Below, piece by piece: positions 34,573 through 43,931 of a stretch of DNA of 64,000 nucleotides. The first letter of the stretch is position 1; every line of letters begins with the position of its first letter. The position numbers were made by a program, and so were the translations under genes. Source of the DNA: SAT2750 sp964476375 (GTDB taxonomy: Bacteria; Planctomycetota; Planctomycetia; Pirellulales; Pirellulaceae). The notes below the pieces were generated by a model, which saw nothing but the letters and a program-made list of their open reading frames with translations, ran no database searches and had not been told where the DNA came from. The stretch spans positions 1 to 64,000 of the forward strand of contig CAYYZW010000196.1 of assembly GCA_964476375.1 (NCBI GenBank), given 5' to 3'.

Positions 34573-35982
34573 ATGCTCAGGATCACAGGTCAACCCGTCC
34601 GCCACTGCGATGGAGTAAGCCGCCGTGAGTTTCTCACGGCGGGCGCCCTTGGCGTCGGCAGCCTGACCCTGGCAGATCTGCTCCGAGCGGAATCAGAATT
34701 TGGCATTGGGTCGTCACGAAAAGCGATTATCAATGTCCACCTGGACGGGGGCCCTCCCCAGATGGACATGATTGACATGAAGCCGGACTCCCCCTCGGAA
34801 GTGCGGGGTGAATTTTCTCCGATCTCGACGGTGCTTCCCGGGTTCCAGGTCTGTGAGCTGATGCCGAAACTGGCGTCGGCTGCCGACCGGTATGTTTTTA
34901 TCCGGTCCCTGGTTGGTTCGGCCGGTGCCCATGATGCTTTCCAGTGCCAGACCGGGTTCGGGAAAAATGACATGCAGAACATTGGTGGCCGGCCGGCTGT
35001 CGGCTGCGTGATCAACAAGCTGCTGGGAAGTGTAGCCGACCCCGCCCCTGCTTTTGTTGACATGATGCAGGGACGTCCCCTGGTGCGGCATAGCGCGAGG
35101 CCGGGCTTCCTGGGTCCCACCTACAAGCCCTTCCGACCCGAGATGAGCGCTTTCTTCAAGCGTGACCTGGAAGATGGCATGAAGACAGAATTGACCAACC
35201 AGGGAGCCAATCATACAACCCGGCTGAAGCTCGATGGCGAGATCACCGCCGACCGGCTTACCAGCCGCTCGCGGCTGCTGGCCAGCCTGGACACGCTGCG
35301 CCGGGAAGTTGACGGAAGTGGCATGATGGATGCCATGGACCATTTCACCCAGCAGGCAGCCGGCATCCTGCTTTCGGGTACGTTTGCCGACGCCCTGGAT
35401 CTCTCCAGGGAAGACCCGGCAGTCGTAGAAAAGTTCTTGATCGACGCCGACACGATCAAGGGTCGTCACGTGACGAGCGATGAACCGCGGTCGTCACTCA
35501 AGTTCCTCATGGCCCGGCGTTTGATCGAAGCGGGCGTGCGGTGCGTGAGCCTGACGATTGCTGACTTTGACACGCACTCGGATAACTTCAACCGCATGCG
35601 ACAGGTGTTGCCGATCCTGGATCACGGCCTGCATGCCCTGGTCATGGACCTGGAAGAACGTGGCATGCTGGATGACGTGTCGATTGTCCTCTGGGGTGAA
35701 TTTGGTCGTACGCCCAAGATCAACGGCAAGGCGGGACGGGATCACTGGCCACAGGTCAGTCCGGCGATCATGGTTGGTGGTGGTATCCGGTCCGGCCAGG
35801 TGCTGGGGGCCACGGACCGGACAGCCAGCAGTGCAACACGGCGGCCGATCAGCCACCAGGACATCTTTGCCACGCTCTACCACAATATCGGTCTGCCGGC
35901 GGACAAGACCACGATCGTGGATCCAACAGGTCGCCCGCAGTACCTGCTCGACAGTGGCTCGCCGATCCGCGAGATCATTTAA
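34573..35982 (+). CDS. Tat-exported DUF1501 protein (locus B, second copy, class 2)
   Basis: A 469-residue DUF1501 protein with Tat motif VSRREFLTAGALG. It has GGPPQMDMIDMKPD, GEFGRTPK and AGRDHW, and the class 2 GRPQ ending. I start it at 34573, which opens the Tat signal; an ATG at 34516 adds 19 residues and lies before a good -10 box. Unlike the tight spacing in the rest of locus B it stands 119 bp downstream behind a stem-loop, so it may have its own promoter. It is more distant from the first copy than a recent duplicate would be. Confidence 0.88.
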   Translation: MLRITGQPVRHCDGVSRREFLTAGALGVGSLTLADLLRAESEFGIGSSRKAIINVHLDGGPPQMDMIDMKPDSPSEVRGEFSPISTVLPGFQVCELMPKLASAADRYVFIRSLVGSAGAHDAFQCQTGFGKNDMQNIGGRPAVGCVINKLLGSVADPAPAFVDMMQGRPLVRHSARPGFLGPTYKPFRPEMSAFFKRDLEDGMKTELTNQGANHTTRLKLDGEITADRLTSRSRLLASLDTLRREVDGSGMMDAMDHFTQQAAGILLSGTFADALDLSREDPAVVEKFLIDADTIKGRHVTSDEPRSSLKFLMARRLIEAGVRCVSLTIADFDTHSDNFNRMRQVLPILDHGLHALVMDLEERGMLDDVSIVLWGEFGRTPKINGKAGRDHWPQVSPAIMVGGGIRSGQVLGATDRTASSATRRPISHQDIFATLYHNIGLPADKTTIVDPTGRPQYLLDSGSPIREII

Positions 35983-35994
35983 ACGGGGCCGTCG

Positions 35995-37311
35995 TTACAT
36001 CCACTGCTTGATGGGCTTGCCCTCGATCAATCGCACCGGACGTCCGTCCGGGCTATGGGCAATCAGGTCATCCGGAATACCAAGCTTCTGGTAGACCGTG
36101 GTGGCAATGTCATCGGAGAAATACTCGTCCTTCGAGACGTGCCCCCCCTCCGCATCGGTTTCCCCAAGCACTTCGCCTGGCGGGACACCGGCTCCCGCCA
36201 TGATGGCAAAACCGGAGGTGGACCAGTGGTCGCGGCCACTGGCCGAATTAATCTTGGGGGTACGGCCAAAGTCGGTGAGCCAGAGCACAAGCGTGGTCTC
36301 GAGCATGCCCCGGTCTTCCAGGTCGGCAAGTAACTGCGGCAGTGCCTTGTCGACCGGTGGGATACGGGAATCCTTGAGCGACTTGAAATTGTTCTGGTGG
36401 GTATCCCAGCCGCCATCGGTGACCGTGACGAAACGGACACCCGCCTCGATCAATCGGCGGGCAAGCAGGCAGCTCTGGCCAAACTTGTGGCGACCGTAAC
36501 CCTCCCGGAGCTTTTCATCCTCGCTGGCGATATCAAAAGCCTTCTTGGTTTCCGGGGCTGTGATCATGTTGAAGGCTGCCTGGTAATACTCATCCTGGGC
36601 GGCCAGCGCGTCCTGCTGGATCTCGGCAGACCGTTGCAGGGCATCTATCCGGGCCAGTACCTCGCGGCGGCGATCAACTCGATCGAAACTGATGCCACTC
36701 GGGGGGGTGATATCCCGCACCGTGAACTTGTCGGCATTCGGGTCCGCAGTAATCTCAAAGGGGTTGTGTTCGATTCCCAGGATACCCGAGGTCCCGCCAC
36801 CATAGCGCCGGTCCACGTCCGTACCAAGCTGGACAAAAGGTGGCATCGATGATTTAAATCCATGCTGGTAGCTGACAACGGAACCATAAGTTGGGTAGCG
36901 AACCGTGGAGTTAAAACGGCGGCCCGACATGACCCACTGGTCGGCGGTACCATGGCTGCCGTTGCGTGGGTTCCAGCCCCGCAGCAGGGCGAACCGCTTG
37001 GCCTCACGGGCCATGGTAGGAACGATCTCGGTGAACTTGATTCCGGGAATCGCGGTATCAATCACCCCGAACTCACCACGCACGCTGACCGGTGCATCGG
37101 GCTTGGGGTCAAACGTGTCGTGATGGCTGGTACCGCCCCGTGTCCAGATCAGGATGCAGTTGGTATTTCTCGCCTTCTCACCCGCGACCGCCTGGCCGGC
37201 AAGGGACATGGGAAGTGTCAGGCCAAGCCCCGTCAGTGCTCCAACCTGGAGCAGCCCGCGTCGGGAAATGCCGTCACAGCATGGATTCGTCGATAGATGG
37301 TTTTTTGTCAT
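35995..37311 (-). CDS. Tat-exported DUF1501 protein (locus C, class 2)
   Basis: A 438-residue DUF1501 protein with Tat motif ISRRGLLQVGALTG, TSHHDTFDPKPDAP, DFGRTPK and SGRDHW, ending DGRPVRL. It is transcribed away from the locus C DUF1549 gene, with a 311-bp shared upstream region, and is convergent with the second locus B DUF1501 gene (12 bp gap). This divergent arrangement differs from the operon order in the other loci. Confidence 0.88.
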   Translation of the reverse strand: MTKNHLSTNPCCDGISRRGLLQVGALTGLGLTLPMSLAGQAVAGEKARNTNCILIWTRGGTSHHDTFDPKPDAPVSVRGEFGVIDTAIPGIKFTEIVPTMAREAKRFALLRGWNPRNGSHGTADQWVMSGRRFNSTVRYPTYGSVVSYQHGFKSSMPPFVQLGTDVDRRYGGGTSGILGIEHNPFEITADPNADKFTVRDITPPSGISFDRVDRRREVLARIDALQRSAEIQQDALAAQDEYYQAAFNMITAPETKKAFDIASEDEKLREGYGRHKFGQSCLLARRLIEAGVRFVTVTDGGWDTHQNNFKSLKDSRIPPVDKALPQLLADLEDRGMLETTLVLWLTDFGRTPKINSASGRDHWSTSGFAIMAGAGVPPGEVLGETDAEGGHVSKDEYFSDDIATTVYQKLGIPDDLIAHSPDGRPVRLIEGKPIKQWM

Positions 37312-37622
37312 GACTCAACAGGGTTGGGGTACGGGGAGATGGTCAGGTCGGACGCTGCTCTTGTGCTGGCATAGTGCGTGTTATGACAGCCTCGCTATTT
37401 TACATCAACACCATCTCCTGCAAAAGAAGAATCGACTCCCAGGGCCCCTGGAGTGCATGTTTTCCCCACTTGTGGGTGGTCTCAACTGCTTCCATATAGC
37501 GTTACGTTTCGTGATTGGTCATACTGTCTAGTGCCTGCTGTGACGTGCACAAAACTCTCCTGCGTAAACCCTCAAATACTGAATTCAGGGTGCCTGGCAC
37601 CCGGCATCCCATTGGGTGAGCG
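37312..37622. promoter_or_regulatory. Divergent intergenic region between the locus C genes
   Basis: 311 bp without a convincing gene between the start codons of two divergent exported-protein genes. It must carry promoters for both. It is less GC-rich than its flanks. The only clear structure I see is the palindrome at 37588-37602; no -35/-10 pair with good spacing was evident on either strand. Confidence 0.5.
37588..37602. repeat. Perfect palindrome GGGTGCC-T-GGCACCC
   Basis: Seven-base arms around a single T, 20 bp before the locus C DUF1549 start. The position suits an operator overlapping the leader; a REP-like element is the other possibility. I found no second copy in the window by eye. 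Confidence 0.45.
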
Positions 37623-40112
37623 ATGAAAAAAAGACGATTTTTTCCTGTCTGGTGGACGCGATTGCTTGTCGTGCTGTGGATCGCCGGGCTGGGTGCCGAA
37701 TCGGCCATGGCCCGTGATTTTTACCGGGTGGTACCAGCGGAGGTATCGCTGCAGGGTAATTTTGAGCGTGCCCAGCTCCTGGTCCAGCAGGTTAATCGAG
37801 AGGGTATTGCCAGCCCGGAATCGGAAGATCTCACGCACCAGGCGACTTATACCTCAAGTGACCCATCTGTTGTGACCGTGGACGCCCAGGGCCAGTTACT
37901 GGCGGCTGGAAGTGGCCAGGCAATGATCCGGGTCAAGTACAAGAGATGGCGTTCGGATGTCACGGTGACAGTGGATGGCCTGGTCGACGAGCCGGAGATC
38001 GAATTTGTAAAGCAGGTTTCCCCGGTGATTGCCAAGCATGGCTGTAACATGGGGGCCTGCCATGCCAGCCAGCACGGCAAGGGCGGCTTCATTCTCTCGG
38101 TGTTCGGTTTTGATCCGGGCAAGGATCGCAGGAATATCGTGCAGGATCGCCTGCAGCGGCGTGTCGATTTTATCCGGCCGGAAAATAGCCTGCTGTTGCT
38201 CAAGCCCACACTTGCTGTCGCCCACGGGGGTGGTATGCGATTGAAGAGAGACTCGGTTGACTACCGCGTGCTGCTGGCCTGGCTGCGTTCCGGGGCCCCC
38301 GCCCAGGAGGGGGAACCGCTGGAGGTAACCGGTCTGCAGGTCACTCCGTCGATGCGGGTGGGACGCCCTGGCATGAAGCAGCAACTGCGAGTGGAGGCCC
38401 AGTACAGTGACGGAAGCGTGCGGGATGTGACTGCCCTGGCCCGTTACGATTCGATGGATGAGGGGATGCTCGTGGTTGACGAGGACGGCCTGATGACCGT
38501 TCAGGATGCCGGCCAGGGCCCTGTCATGGTTCGCTTCGAAGGACAGGCGGCTATTGTGACGGTCTCCATTCCCTACAGGGAGAGTGCGGACCTCTCCGGC
38601 TGGACCAGCACCAATTTTGTCGATGAACTGGCGGCCAGGAAATTCGAGGACCTGGGGATCGAGCCGTCAGGGATTTGCGATGACGCGACGTTCATTCGCC
38701 GGGCTTACCTGGATACCATCGGCGGCCAGCCCACACCGGCGGAAATACGGGTTTTCCTGGAATCCGACGATCCGCAGAAAAGAACGCAACTGGTGGACCG
38801 TCTGCTGGGACTCAGCGGGGACCCAAAGAAGGACATTTACAATGACCGTTACGCTGCTTTCTGGACGCTCAAGTGGTCGGACCTGATCCGAAACAACAGC
38901 AATGATCTTGGCGAGCAGGGCATGTGGGCCATGCATAACTGGGTCCGCGAGTCGTTCCGGGTGAACAAACCGTTCAGTGATTTTGTCAGGGAACTGGTTA
39001 CCGCCAAGGGATCGATTTACATGAACGGTCCGGCCAATTATTTCCGTGTGAATAGTAATGCCACGGAACTGACCGAGGCGACCACACAGCTTTTCATGGG
39101 AATCCGGCTTGAGTGCGCCAAGTGCCACCACCACCCGTTTGAGAAATACAGCCAGGCGGATTATTACGGGATCGCAGCTTTTTTTGCCCGTGTAGGAACC
39201 AAGGGGAGCGAGGAGTTCGGGCTCTTTGGCAGGGAGAGCGTCGTGGTCGTCAAGAACACCGGGGATGTGAATCACCCACGCACCGGCAAGAAGATGGAAC
39301 CCACACCGCTCGACGGAGAACCATCGAATCACGAGCTGGACCGGCGGATCCCGTTTGCTGAGTGGCTCACCTCCACCGAGAATACATGGTTTGCCAGCTC
39401 CATCGCGAACCGCTATGTCCGTTACCTGCTGGGCCGCGGCCTGGTGGAACCCGTCGATGATATGCGGTCCACCAATCCGGCCACCAATCCAGAACTGCTG
39501 GAGGCACTCACCCGGCACTTTGTGGAAAGTGAATTTGATCTCAAGCAGCTGATGCGGGTGATCATGATCTCACGGCTTTACCAGCTTGATTCCCAGCCCA
39601 CGACCGGGAATGTCGGGGCGCATCGCTTCTACCCCTACTACCGGGCCAAGCGACTGGGTGCCGAACCACTGCTGGATGCCGTCGATTTCGCCACCGGTAT
39701 GCCTACCAAGTTCAAGAACCTGCCGCAGGGCACCCGTGCGATCGAGTTGCCGGATGCGGAGTACCCCAATTATTTCCTCAATACCTTTGCAAAACCCCGA
39801 CGGGTCAGCGTCTGTGAATGCGAAAGAACCCCCGATGAAAACCTGGCCCAGGCACTGCACACGCTCAACGGGGATATTCTCTCCACAAAAATTGCGGATA
39901 CCGGAGGTCGGATTGCAAAGTTGCTTGAGCAGGAAAAGACTGCCGGGGAAATGATCGAGGAGATTTACCTGGCCACGGTCTGCCGTATTCCATCCGAGGA
40001 GGAACTCCAGGCCTGCCTCAAGATCATCGAGGAATCTTCTTCCCCGAAGGAGGGATACGAGGACTTGATGTGGGCGTTGATCAACTCGAAGGACTTTCTT
40101 TACGTGAAGTAG
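37623..40112 (+). CDS. Exported Ig-like-DUF1549-DUF1553 protein with CX4CH motif (locus C, class 2)
   Basis: An 829-residue exported protein (signal about 1-30). Domains run as in locus B: Ig-like (33-120), Cys141-x4-Cys146-His147 in GCNMGACH, a second Ig-like domain (about 233-320), DUF1549 (about 332-560) with Cys498-x-x-Cys501-His502, and DUF1553 (about 570-820) with CECE (Cys731, Cys733). The residues after the first motif (HGKGGF) and after the second (HHHPFEKY) are also shared by class 2 members. The PPC gene follows after 9 bp. Confidence 0.88.
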   Translation: MKKRRFFPVWWTRLLVVLWIAGLGAESAMARDFYRVVPAEVSLQGNFERAQLLVQQVNREGIASPESEDLTHQATYTSSDPSVVTVDAQGQLLAAGSGQAMIRVKYKRWRSDVTVTVDGLVDEPEIEFVKQVSPVIAKHGCNMGACHASQHGKGGFILSVFGFDPGKDRRNIVQDRLQRRVDFIRPENSLLLLKPTLAVAHGGGMRLKRDSVDYRVLLAWLRSGAPAQEGEPLEVTGLQVTPSMRVGRPGMKQQLRVEAQYSDGSVRDVTALARYDSMDEGMLVVDEDGLMTVQDAGQGPVMVRFEGQAAIVTVSIPYRESADLSGWTSTNFVDELAARKFEDLGIEPSGICDDATFIRRAYLDTIGGQPTPAEIRVFLESDDPQKRTQLVDRLLGLSGDPKKDIYNDRYAAFWTLKWSDLIRNNSNDLGEQGMWAMHNWVRESFRVNKPFSDFVRELVTAKGSIYMNGPANYFRVNSNATELTEATTQLFMGIRLECAKCHHHPFEKYSQADYYGIAAFFARVGTKGSEEFGLFGRESVVVVKNTGDVNHPRTGKKMEPTPLDGEPSNHELDRRIPFAEWLTSTENTWFASSIANRYVRYLLGRGLVEPVDDMRSTNPATNPELLEALTRHFVESEFDLKQLMRVIMISRLYQLDSQPTTGNVGAHRFYPYYRAKRLGAEPLLDAVDFATGMPTKFKNLPQGTRAIELPDAEYPNYFLNTFAKPRRVSVCECERTPDENLAQALHTLNGDILSTKIADTGGRIAKLLEQEKTAGEMIEEIYLATVCRIPSEEELQACLKIIEESSSPKEGYEDLMWALINSKDFLYVK

Positions 40113-40121
40113 GGTCTCTGA

Positions 40122-42245
40122 ATGATGCGAAATGTACTTTTCCCGCTTGCCGTGGTCGTGCTCGCAGCTTCTCCTGCGGCTGCCCAGATCTCCTACCCGA
40201 TGATCATGAGCCTGGAACCGGTTGCTGCACAGGTAGGACAGGTATCGACACACACTGTGAGATCCCGTTACAGCATGTTCGGAGCCTACGATGTTTTGGT
40301 CAGTGGCGATGGTGTGACCGGGAAGATTATCCCGCCGGAGATGACCGACGAGGAGAAGGCCAAGAAACCGGAGCTGGTCACAATGCAGGTCGAGTTCACG
40401 GTCGCCCCCGGGGCGATGCCCGGCGTGAGGGACTTCCGTATTGCCACCCCTCACGGGGCAAGCACGATTGGCCAGCTGGTGATCGGCCGGGAGGAGGTCG
40501 TGCGGGAGAGTGGCGACAATAACACGGCCGACAAGGCAACCGCCGTTCCAGCCCCCGCCACTATCTGTGGTGCGATCGAAAGCGCGGAGGACGTGGACTA
40601 CTTCAAGTTCACGGCCGCCGAGGGGGAGGGGTTGAGTTTTCATGTCCGCTGCATGCGGCTGCAGGACCGGATTCATGACCTGCAGCAACATGCGGACCCG
40701 ATGATCACGATACGCACCGCGGCGGGAGCAACCATCGCCGCGATGGACAACTACTATGCCGGGGATCCCTACCTGGCACACACTTTCAAGCAGGCGGGCG
40801 AGTACCTGCTTGAAATTCGCGATGTTCGCTACCAGGGCAATACTTACTGGCAGTACAGCATCGAGGTCAGTCGTCGAGCCCATGTCACCAACGCCTTTCC
40901 AATGGCGGTGAATCCCGGGAAATCGGCGGCCCTGGAATTGATCGGTTTCCAGTGCGGAGGCACGCAACCAGTTGTTTACCAGGTGCCGGCTGAGATGAGT
41001 CCCGGGCCGCAGTGGGTGATTCTTGAAGTGGGAGCGGAGTTGACCAACCCGACTCCCGTTGTGGTGACCCGTCAGGCACTTGTGCAGGAAGCAGGGGCAG
41101 AGAATGGAAGCGTGGAGACGGCCCAGCCGGCCACTCTCCCGGGTGGTATTAACGGCCGGATTGAAAAAGAGGCAGATATTGATTACTTCGCTTTTGAGGC
41201 CAGGAAGGGACAACAGGTCACGATCGATGTTGTTGCTCGCCGCCATCAGTCGATGCTCGATAGTCATCTGCGGGTTCTCGACAGCGAGGGGAAAGAACTG
41301 GTTGCCAGTGATGACTTCAAGGTCGGCAAGCGCAATTACGCGGACTCTCGCGTGGAAAACTGGTCGGTTCCAGCCGATGGAACATACCTGGTGGAAATAA
41401 GGGACCTGCACCTTCGGGGCGGGGATGAATTCGTTTACTTCATCGATCTCACGCTTTCCACACCTCATTTTTTTCTGCAGTCGGATACCGACAAGACACA
41501 ACTGACGCCCGGTACCTCTGGTGTGATGTTCGTTCGGATTGATCGCAAGAACGGGTTTGCCGGGGAAGTGCAACTGGAGGTCGAGGGAATGGGTGAGGGA
41601 GTCACAGCCTCCTGCGGCCGGATCCTGGCCGGGAGGAATGATGGTTGCATCATTTTCCATGCCGCACCGGACGCTCCCATGCAAATGCAAAATGTTCGCA
41701 TCTCGGGAACTGGTACGGTCGGGGAGGGTGACAGCGAAAAAGTGATGACCGTGGAAGCAGATTACTACCAGGAAACGTACATGCCCGGTGGTGGGAGAAA
41801 CCACTTCCCGGTGGAAACCCATTCTGTCAGCGTGGGGGAACCAGCCGACCTGCTGGCAGTCAGACTGTCAACCAACGAGCTCACGATCAAGCCCGGCGAA
41901 TCGATCAAGATTGATGTGGAAATCGAGCGGGCCGAGGGTTTTGACAAGAACGTGACGCTTGATGTCCTTTATCAACATCTCGGTACGGTCTACGGGGACT
42001 CGCTGCCGGAGGGTATCAGCATGGATGCGAATAACAGCAAGACGCTCCTCACGGGTGATACGGCCAGGGGGCACATCACGATTATTGCCTCGGACAAGGC
42101 CCCGGTGGCAGAAAACCAACAGGTGGCGGTGATGGCACATGTTTCCTTGAACTTTGTTATGAAGGCGACGTATAGTAGCATGCCGCTGAAAATTACCGTG
42201 AAGCCCAGTGGCGAGGCGGTGGAAGCTTCGGCGGAATCCAAGTAA
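40122..42245 (+). CDS. Exported PPC-domain protein (locus C)
   Basis: A 707-residue exported protein with signal peptide (1-22, ending AAA). An N-terminal beta-rich domain is followed by two PPC-type domains, about 142-250 (AEDVDYFKFTAAEGEGL) and about 345-450 (EADIDYFAFEARKGQQV with SMLDSHLRVLDSEGKEL). Further Ig-like segments follow. No catalytic motif is apparent. It shares layout with the locus B and E proteins but lacks the locus B carbohydrate-binding-like module. It is 9 bp from the DUF1549 gene, so the two are co-expressed. Confidence 0.78.
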   Translation: MMRNVLFPLAVVVLAASPAAAQISYPMIMSLEPVAAQVGQVSTHTVRSRYSMFGAYDVLVSGDGVTGKIIPPEMTDEEKAKKPELVTMQVEFTVAPGAMPGVRDFRIATPHGASTIGQLVIGREEVVRESGDNNTADKATAVPAPATICGAIESAEDVDYFKFTAAEGEGLSFHVRCMRLQDRIHDLQQHADPMITIRTAAGATIAAMDNYYAGDPYLAHTFKQAGEYLLEIRDVRYQGNTYWQYSIEVSRRAHVTNAFPMAVNPGKSAALELIGFQCGGTQPVVYQVPAEMSPGPQWVILEVGAELTNPTPVVVTRQALVQEAGAENGSVETAQPATLPGGINGRIEKEADIDYFAFEARKGQQVTIDVVARRHQSMLDSHLRVLDSEGKELVASDDFKVGKRNYADSRVENWSVPADGTYLVEIRDLHLRGGDEFVYFIDLTLSTPHFFLQSDTDKTQLTPGTSGVMFVRIDRKNGFAGEVQLEVEGMGEGVTASCGRILAGRNDGCIIFHAAPDAPMQMQNVRISGTGTVGEGDSEKVMTVEADYYQETYMPGGGRNHFPVETHSVSVGEPADLLAVRLSTNELTIKPGESIKIDVEIERAEGFDKNVTLDVLYQHLGTVYGDSLPEGISMDANNSKTLLTGDTARGHITIIASDKAPVAENQQVAVMAHVSLNFVMKATYSSMPLKITVKPSGEAVEASAESK

Positions 42246-42262
42246 TCTCTTTTCCTTCGGCC

Positions 42263-43027
42263 ATGTCTCGACGTATCGTCCAAATTTCTGACACCCACCT
42301 CTTTTCCGATCCCGAGGGAGAGTTGCTGGGTGTTCGCACGCGCAGCGGTACAGAGGCGGTCATCAACCATATTCGCAGCGAGGTGGGTGCTTTTGAACTG
42401 ATGGTCATCAGCGGGGACCTGGTTCATGAGGAGGGAGCGGCCTACGAGCAGCTTCGCGGACTGCTGGGAGACTGGCTTCCGCTGTGCCGTGTGATTCCCG
42501 GCAACCATGACAAGCGAGATTTGCTTCGTGATGCATTCCCGGAATCTCATTCTCCGCTCCAGGACGATGTCGTCTTTGAGCAGAGGCTGGGCAACTGGCA
42601 GCTGATCGGACTGGACACGCTCTGGCCGGGCCAAGTGGAAGGCGATATTGCCCAGCCCCAGTGGGAGTGGCTTAGCGCCCTGCTCGCCGAGCAGGGCGAT
42701 TCCCCCACGGCAATTTTTATGCACCACCCGGCTGTCCTGATTGGCAGTGGCTGGCTGGACCAGCTGGGATTGATCGAGTCAGAACGTTTTCAGCAGCTCA
42801 TCAAGGATTCGCCACAGGTCAAGCTGGTCAGCGCCGGACATGTCCACCAGGAGAGCAGCACCACGATGGGTCATGCCACCGCCTATACCCTGCCCGCTGC
42901 ATCGGTCCAGTTTGCCGTGGGAACCGACGAGTTTGCGATAGGGAGCGAGCCACCGGGGTACCGGCTTATCGACCTGGAGGACGACGGCTCTTTCGTGACC
43001 GAGGTGGTCAGGGTGCCGATCCCGTGA
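42263..43027 (+). CDS. Calcineurin-like metallophosphoesterase (CpdA-like)
   Basis: A 254-residue cytoplasmic metallophosphoesterase with all five family motifs: Asp10-x-His12 (ISDTH), Asp52 (SGDL), Asn81-His82-Asp (GNHD), His154/His155 (FMHHP) and His193-x-His195 (GHVH). These place two metals, as in cyclic-nucleotide phosphodiesterase CpdA. The closest functional guess is 3',5'-cAMP hydrolysis, but class III phosphodiesterases also act on other phosphodiesters. It starts 17 bp after the PPC gene and overlaps the next gene. Confidence 0.85.
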   Translation: MSRRIVQISDTHLFSDPEGELLGVRTRSGTEAVINHIRSEVGAFELMVISGDLVHEEGAAYEQLRGLLGDWLPLCRVIPGNHDKRDLLRDAFPESHSPLQDDVVFEQRLGNWQLIGLDTLWPGQVEGDIAQPQWEWLSALLAEQGDSPTAIFMHHPAVLIGSGWLDQLGLIESERFQQLIKDSPQVKLVSAGHVHQESSTTMGHATAYTLPAASVQFAVGTDEFAIGSEPPGYRLIDLEDDGSFVTEVVRVPIP

Positions 43028-43911
43028 GAATGCTGGCTGGAATACGGCCACCATGGCCTGGGGATCACTTCGTGCTGGAAACCGCCTGGGTCCTGTGTAC
43101 TTATGGAGCCCAGTACCTGGTGTGTGGTCTGACCATCTCCCTTCTGATGGTGGCCTGGGGTTCTCGCCGACAGCGACAGGCCTCACGGAGGACCGTGCTT
43201 GTGGCTGCGGTCCTCGTGCTCTGGATCGCGCTCTTTCTAGGTACCGATTCAGGCTATCAGGCCTGGCAGGGTATTCCCGATTCGCCGAAGGAGGCGTACT
43301 CGGATACCGGTGGACCGGGTTCGATGCTCCTGGGGGGATGGTTGCCGAGCGCGGTGGTGCTTGGTTGTGCCCATCATCTGCTGCGGCAGGCTGGACAGAT
43401 CAAGCTCCCGGTTCCCGAGGACTGGAGAACGGAGGACACCCCCTATCCACCTCCCTGGGCAGAGCAGTTGCCCTGGAAGGGCACGCTGCAACTGCGGTTC
43501 CCACCAGGGTTCTTTGATAAAGATGATGCCTTCTTCTGGTCCTATCCAATCCTCTACCAGCTCGAGGGCGATGTCCTTTCCGCGGAAAAGGATATTCAGC
43601 GGGCGCTGCGCGAATACGACGCCGGGCTGTATGGTGGCGGCTATGCGGCGGAGAAGATCAGGCTGACGATCAAGGAGGTCAAGGATGAGAAGCGAAAGGG
43701 GCTCTCTGGTTTCAGTCAGTGGCAGGTGAAGTTCGAGGGGTTTGCCCCGTTCCAGCCCAAGGCACCGCTGGTCACCTACCTGGAAGTGTCCCGCTGGTAC
43801 CGGCCCAGGCAGAAGCAGACGGCCATCCTGATCCTTCGTTCGGCCCGTCCGCCAAAGGACGATGATCCGGTCTGGAAACAGCTACGGCAGTTCCGGGCCG
43901 TTATCAAGTGA
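43024..43911 (+). CDS. Membrane protein of unknown function
   Basis: A 295-residue protein I do not recognise. Two hydrophobic segments (about 20-42 and 53-70) and a weaker third (about 97-113) are followed by a soluble C-terminal part of about 170 residues (WYRPRQKQTAILILRS near the end). The GTG start overlaps the phosphoesterase stop, with AGGG at 43010-43013; an ATG lies two codons later. The overlap suggests coupled translation with the phosphoesterase. It is convergent with the SMP-30 gene. Confidence 0.65.
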   Translation: MRMLAGIRPPWPGDHFVLETAWVLCTYGAQYLVCGLTISLLMVAWGSRRQRQASRRTVLVAAVLVLWIALFLGTDSGYQAWQGIPDSPKEAYSDTGGPGSMLLGGWLPSAVVLGCAHHLLRQAGQIKLPVPEDWRTEDTPYPPPWAEQLPWKGTLQLRFPPGFFDKDDAFFWSYPILYQLEGDVLSAEKDIQRALREYDAGLYGGGYAAEKIRLTIKEVKDEKRKGLSGFSQWQVKFEGFAPFQPKAPLVTYLEVSRWYRPRQKQTAILILRSARPPKDDDPVWKQLRQFRAVIK

Positions 43912-43931
43912 AGCGGTTGCCTTGTACCACC

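Noticed and set aside
39570..41822. 750-codon open frame antisense to the locus C DUF1549 and PPC genes
   Set aside because: It mirrors the codons of two well-supported plus-strand genes across their junction, has a His/Arg/Gln-rich composition, no recognisable domain and no signal; long antisense frames are expected at this G+C.
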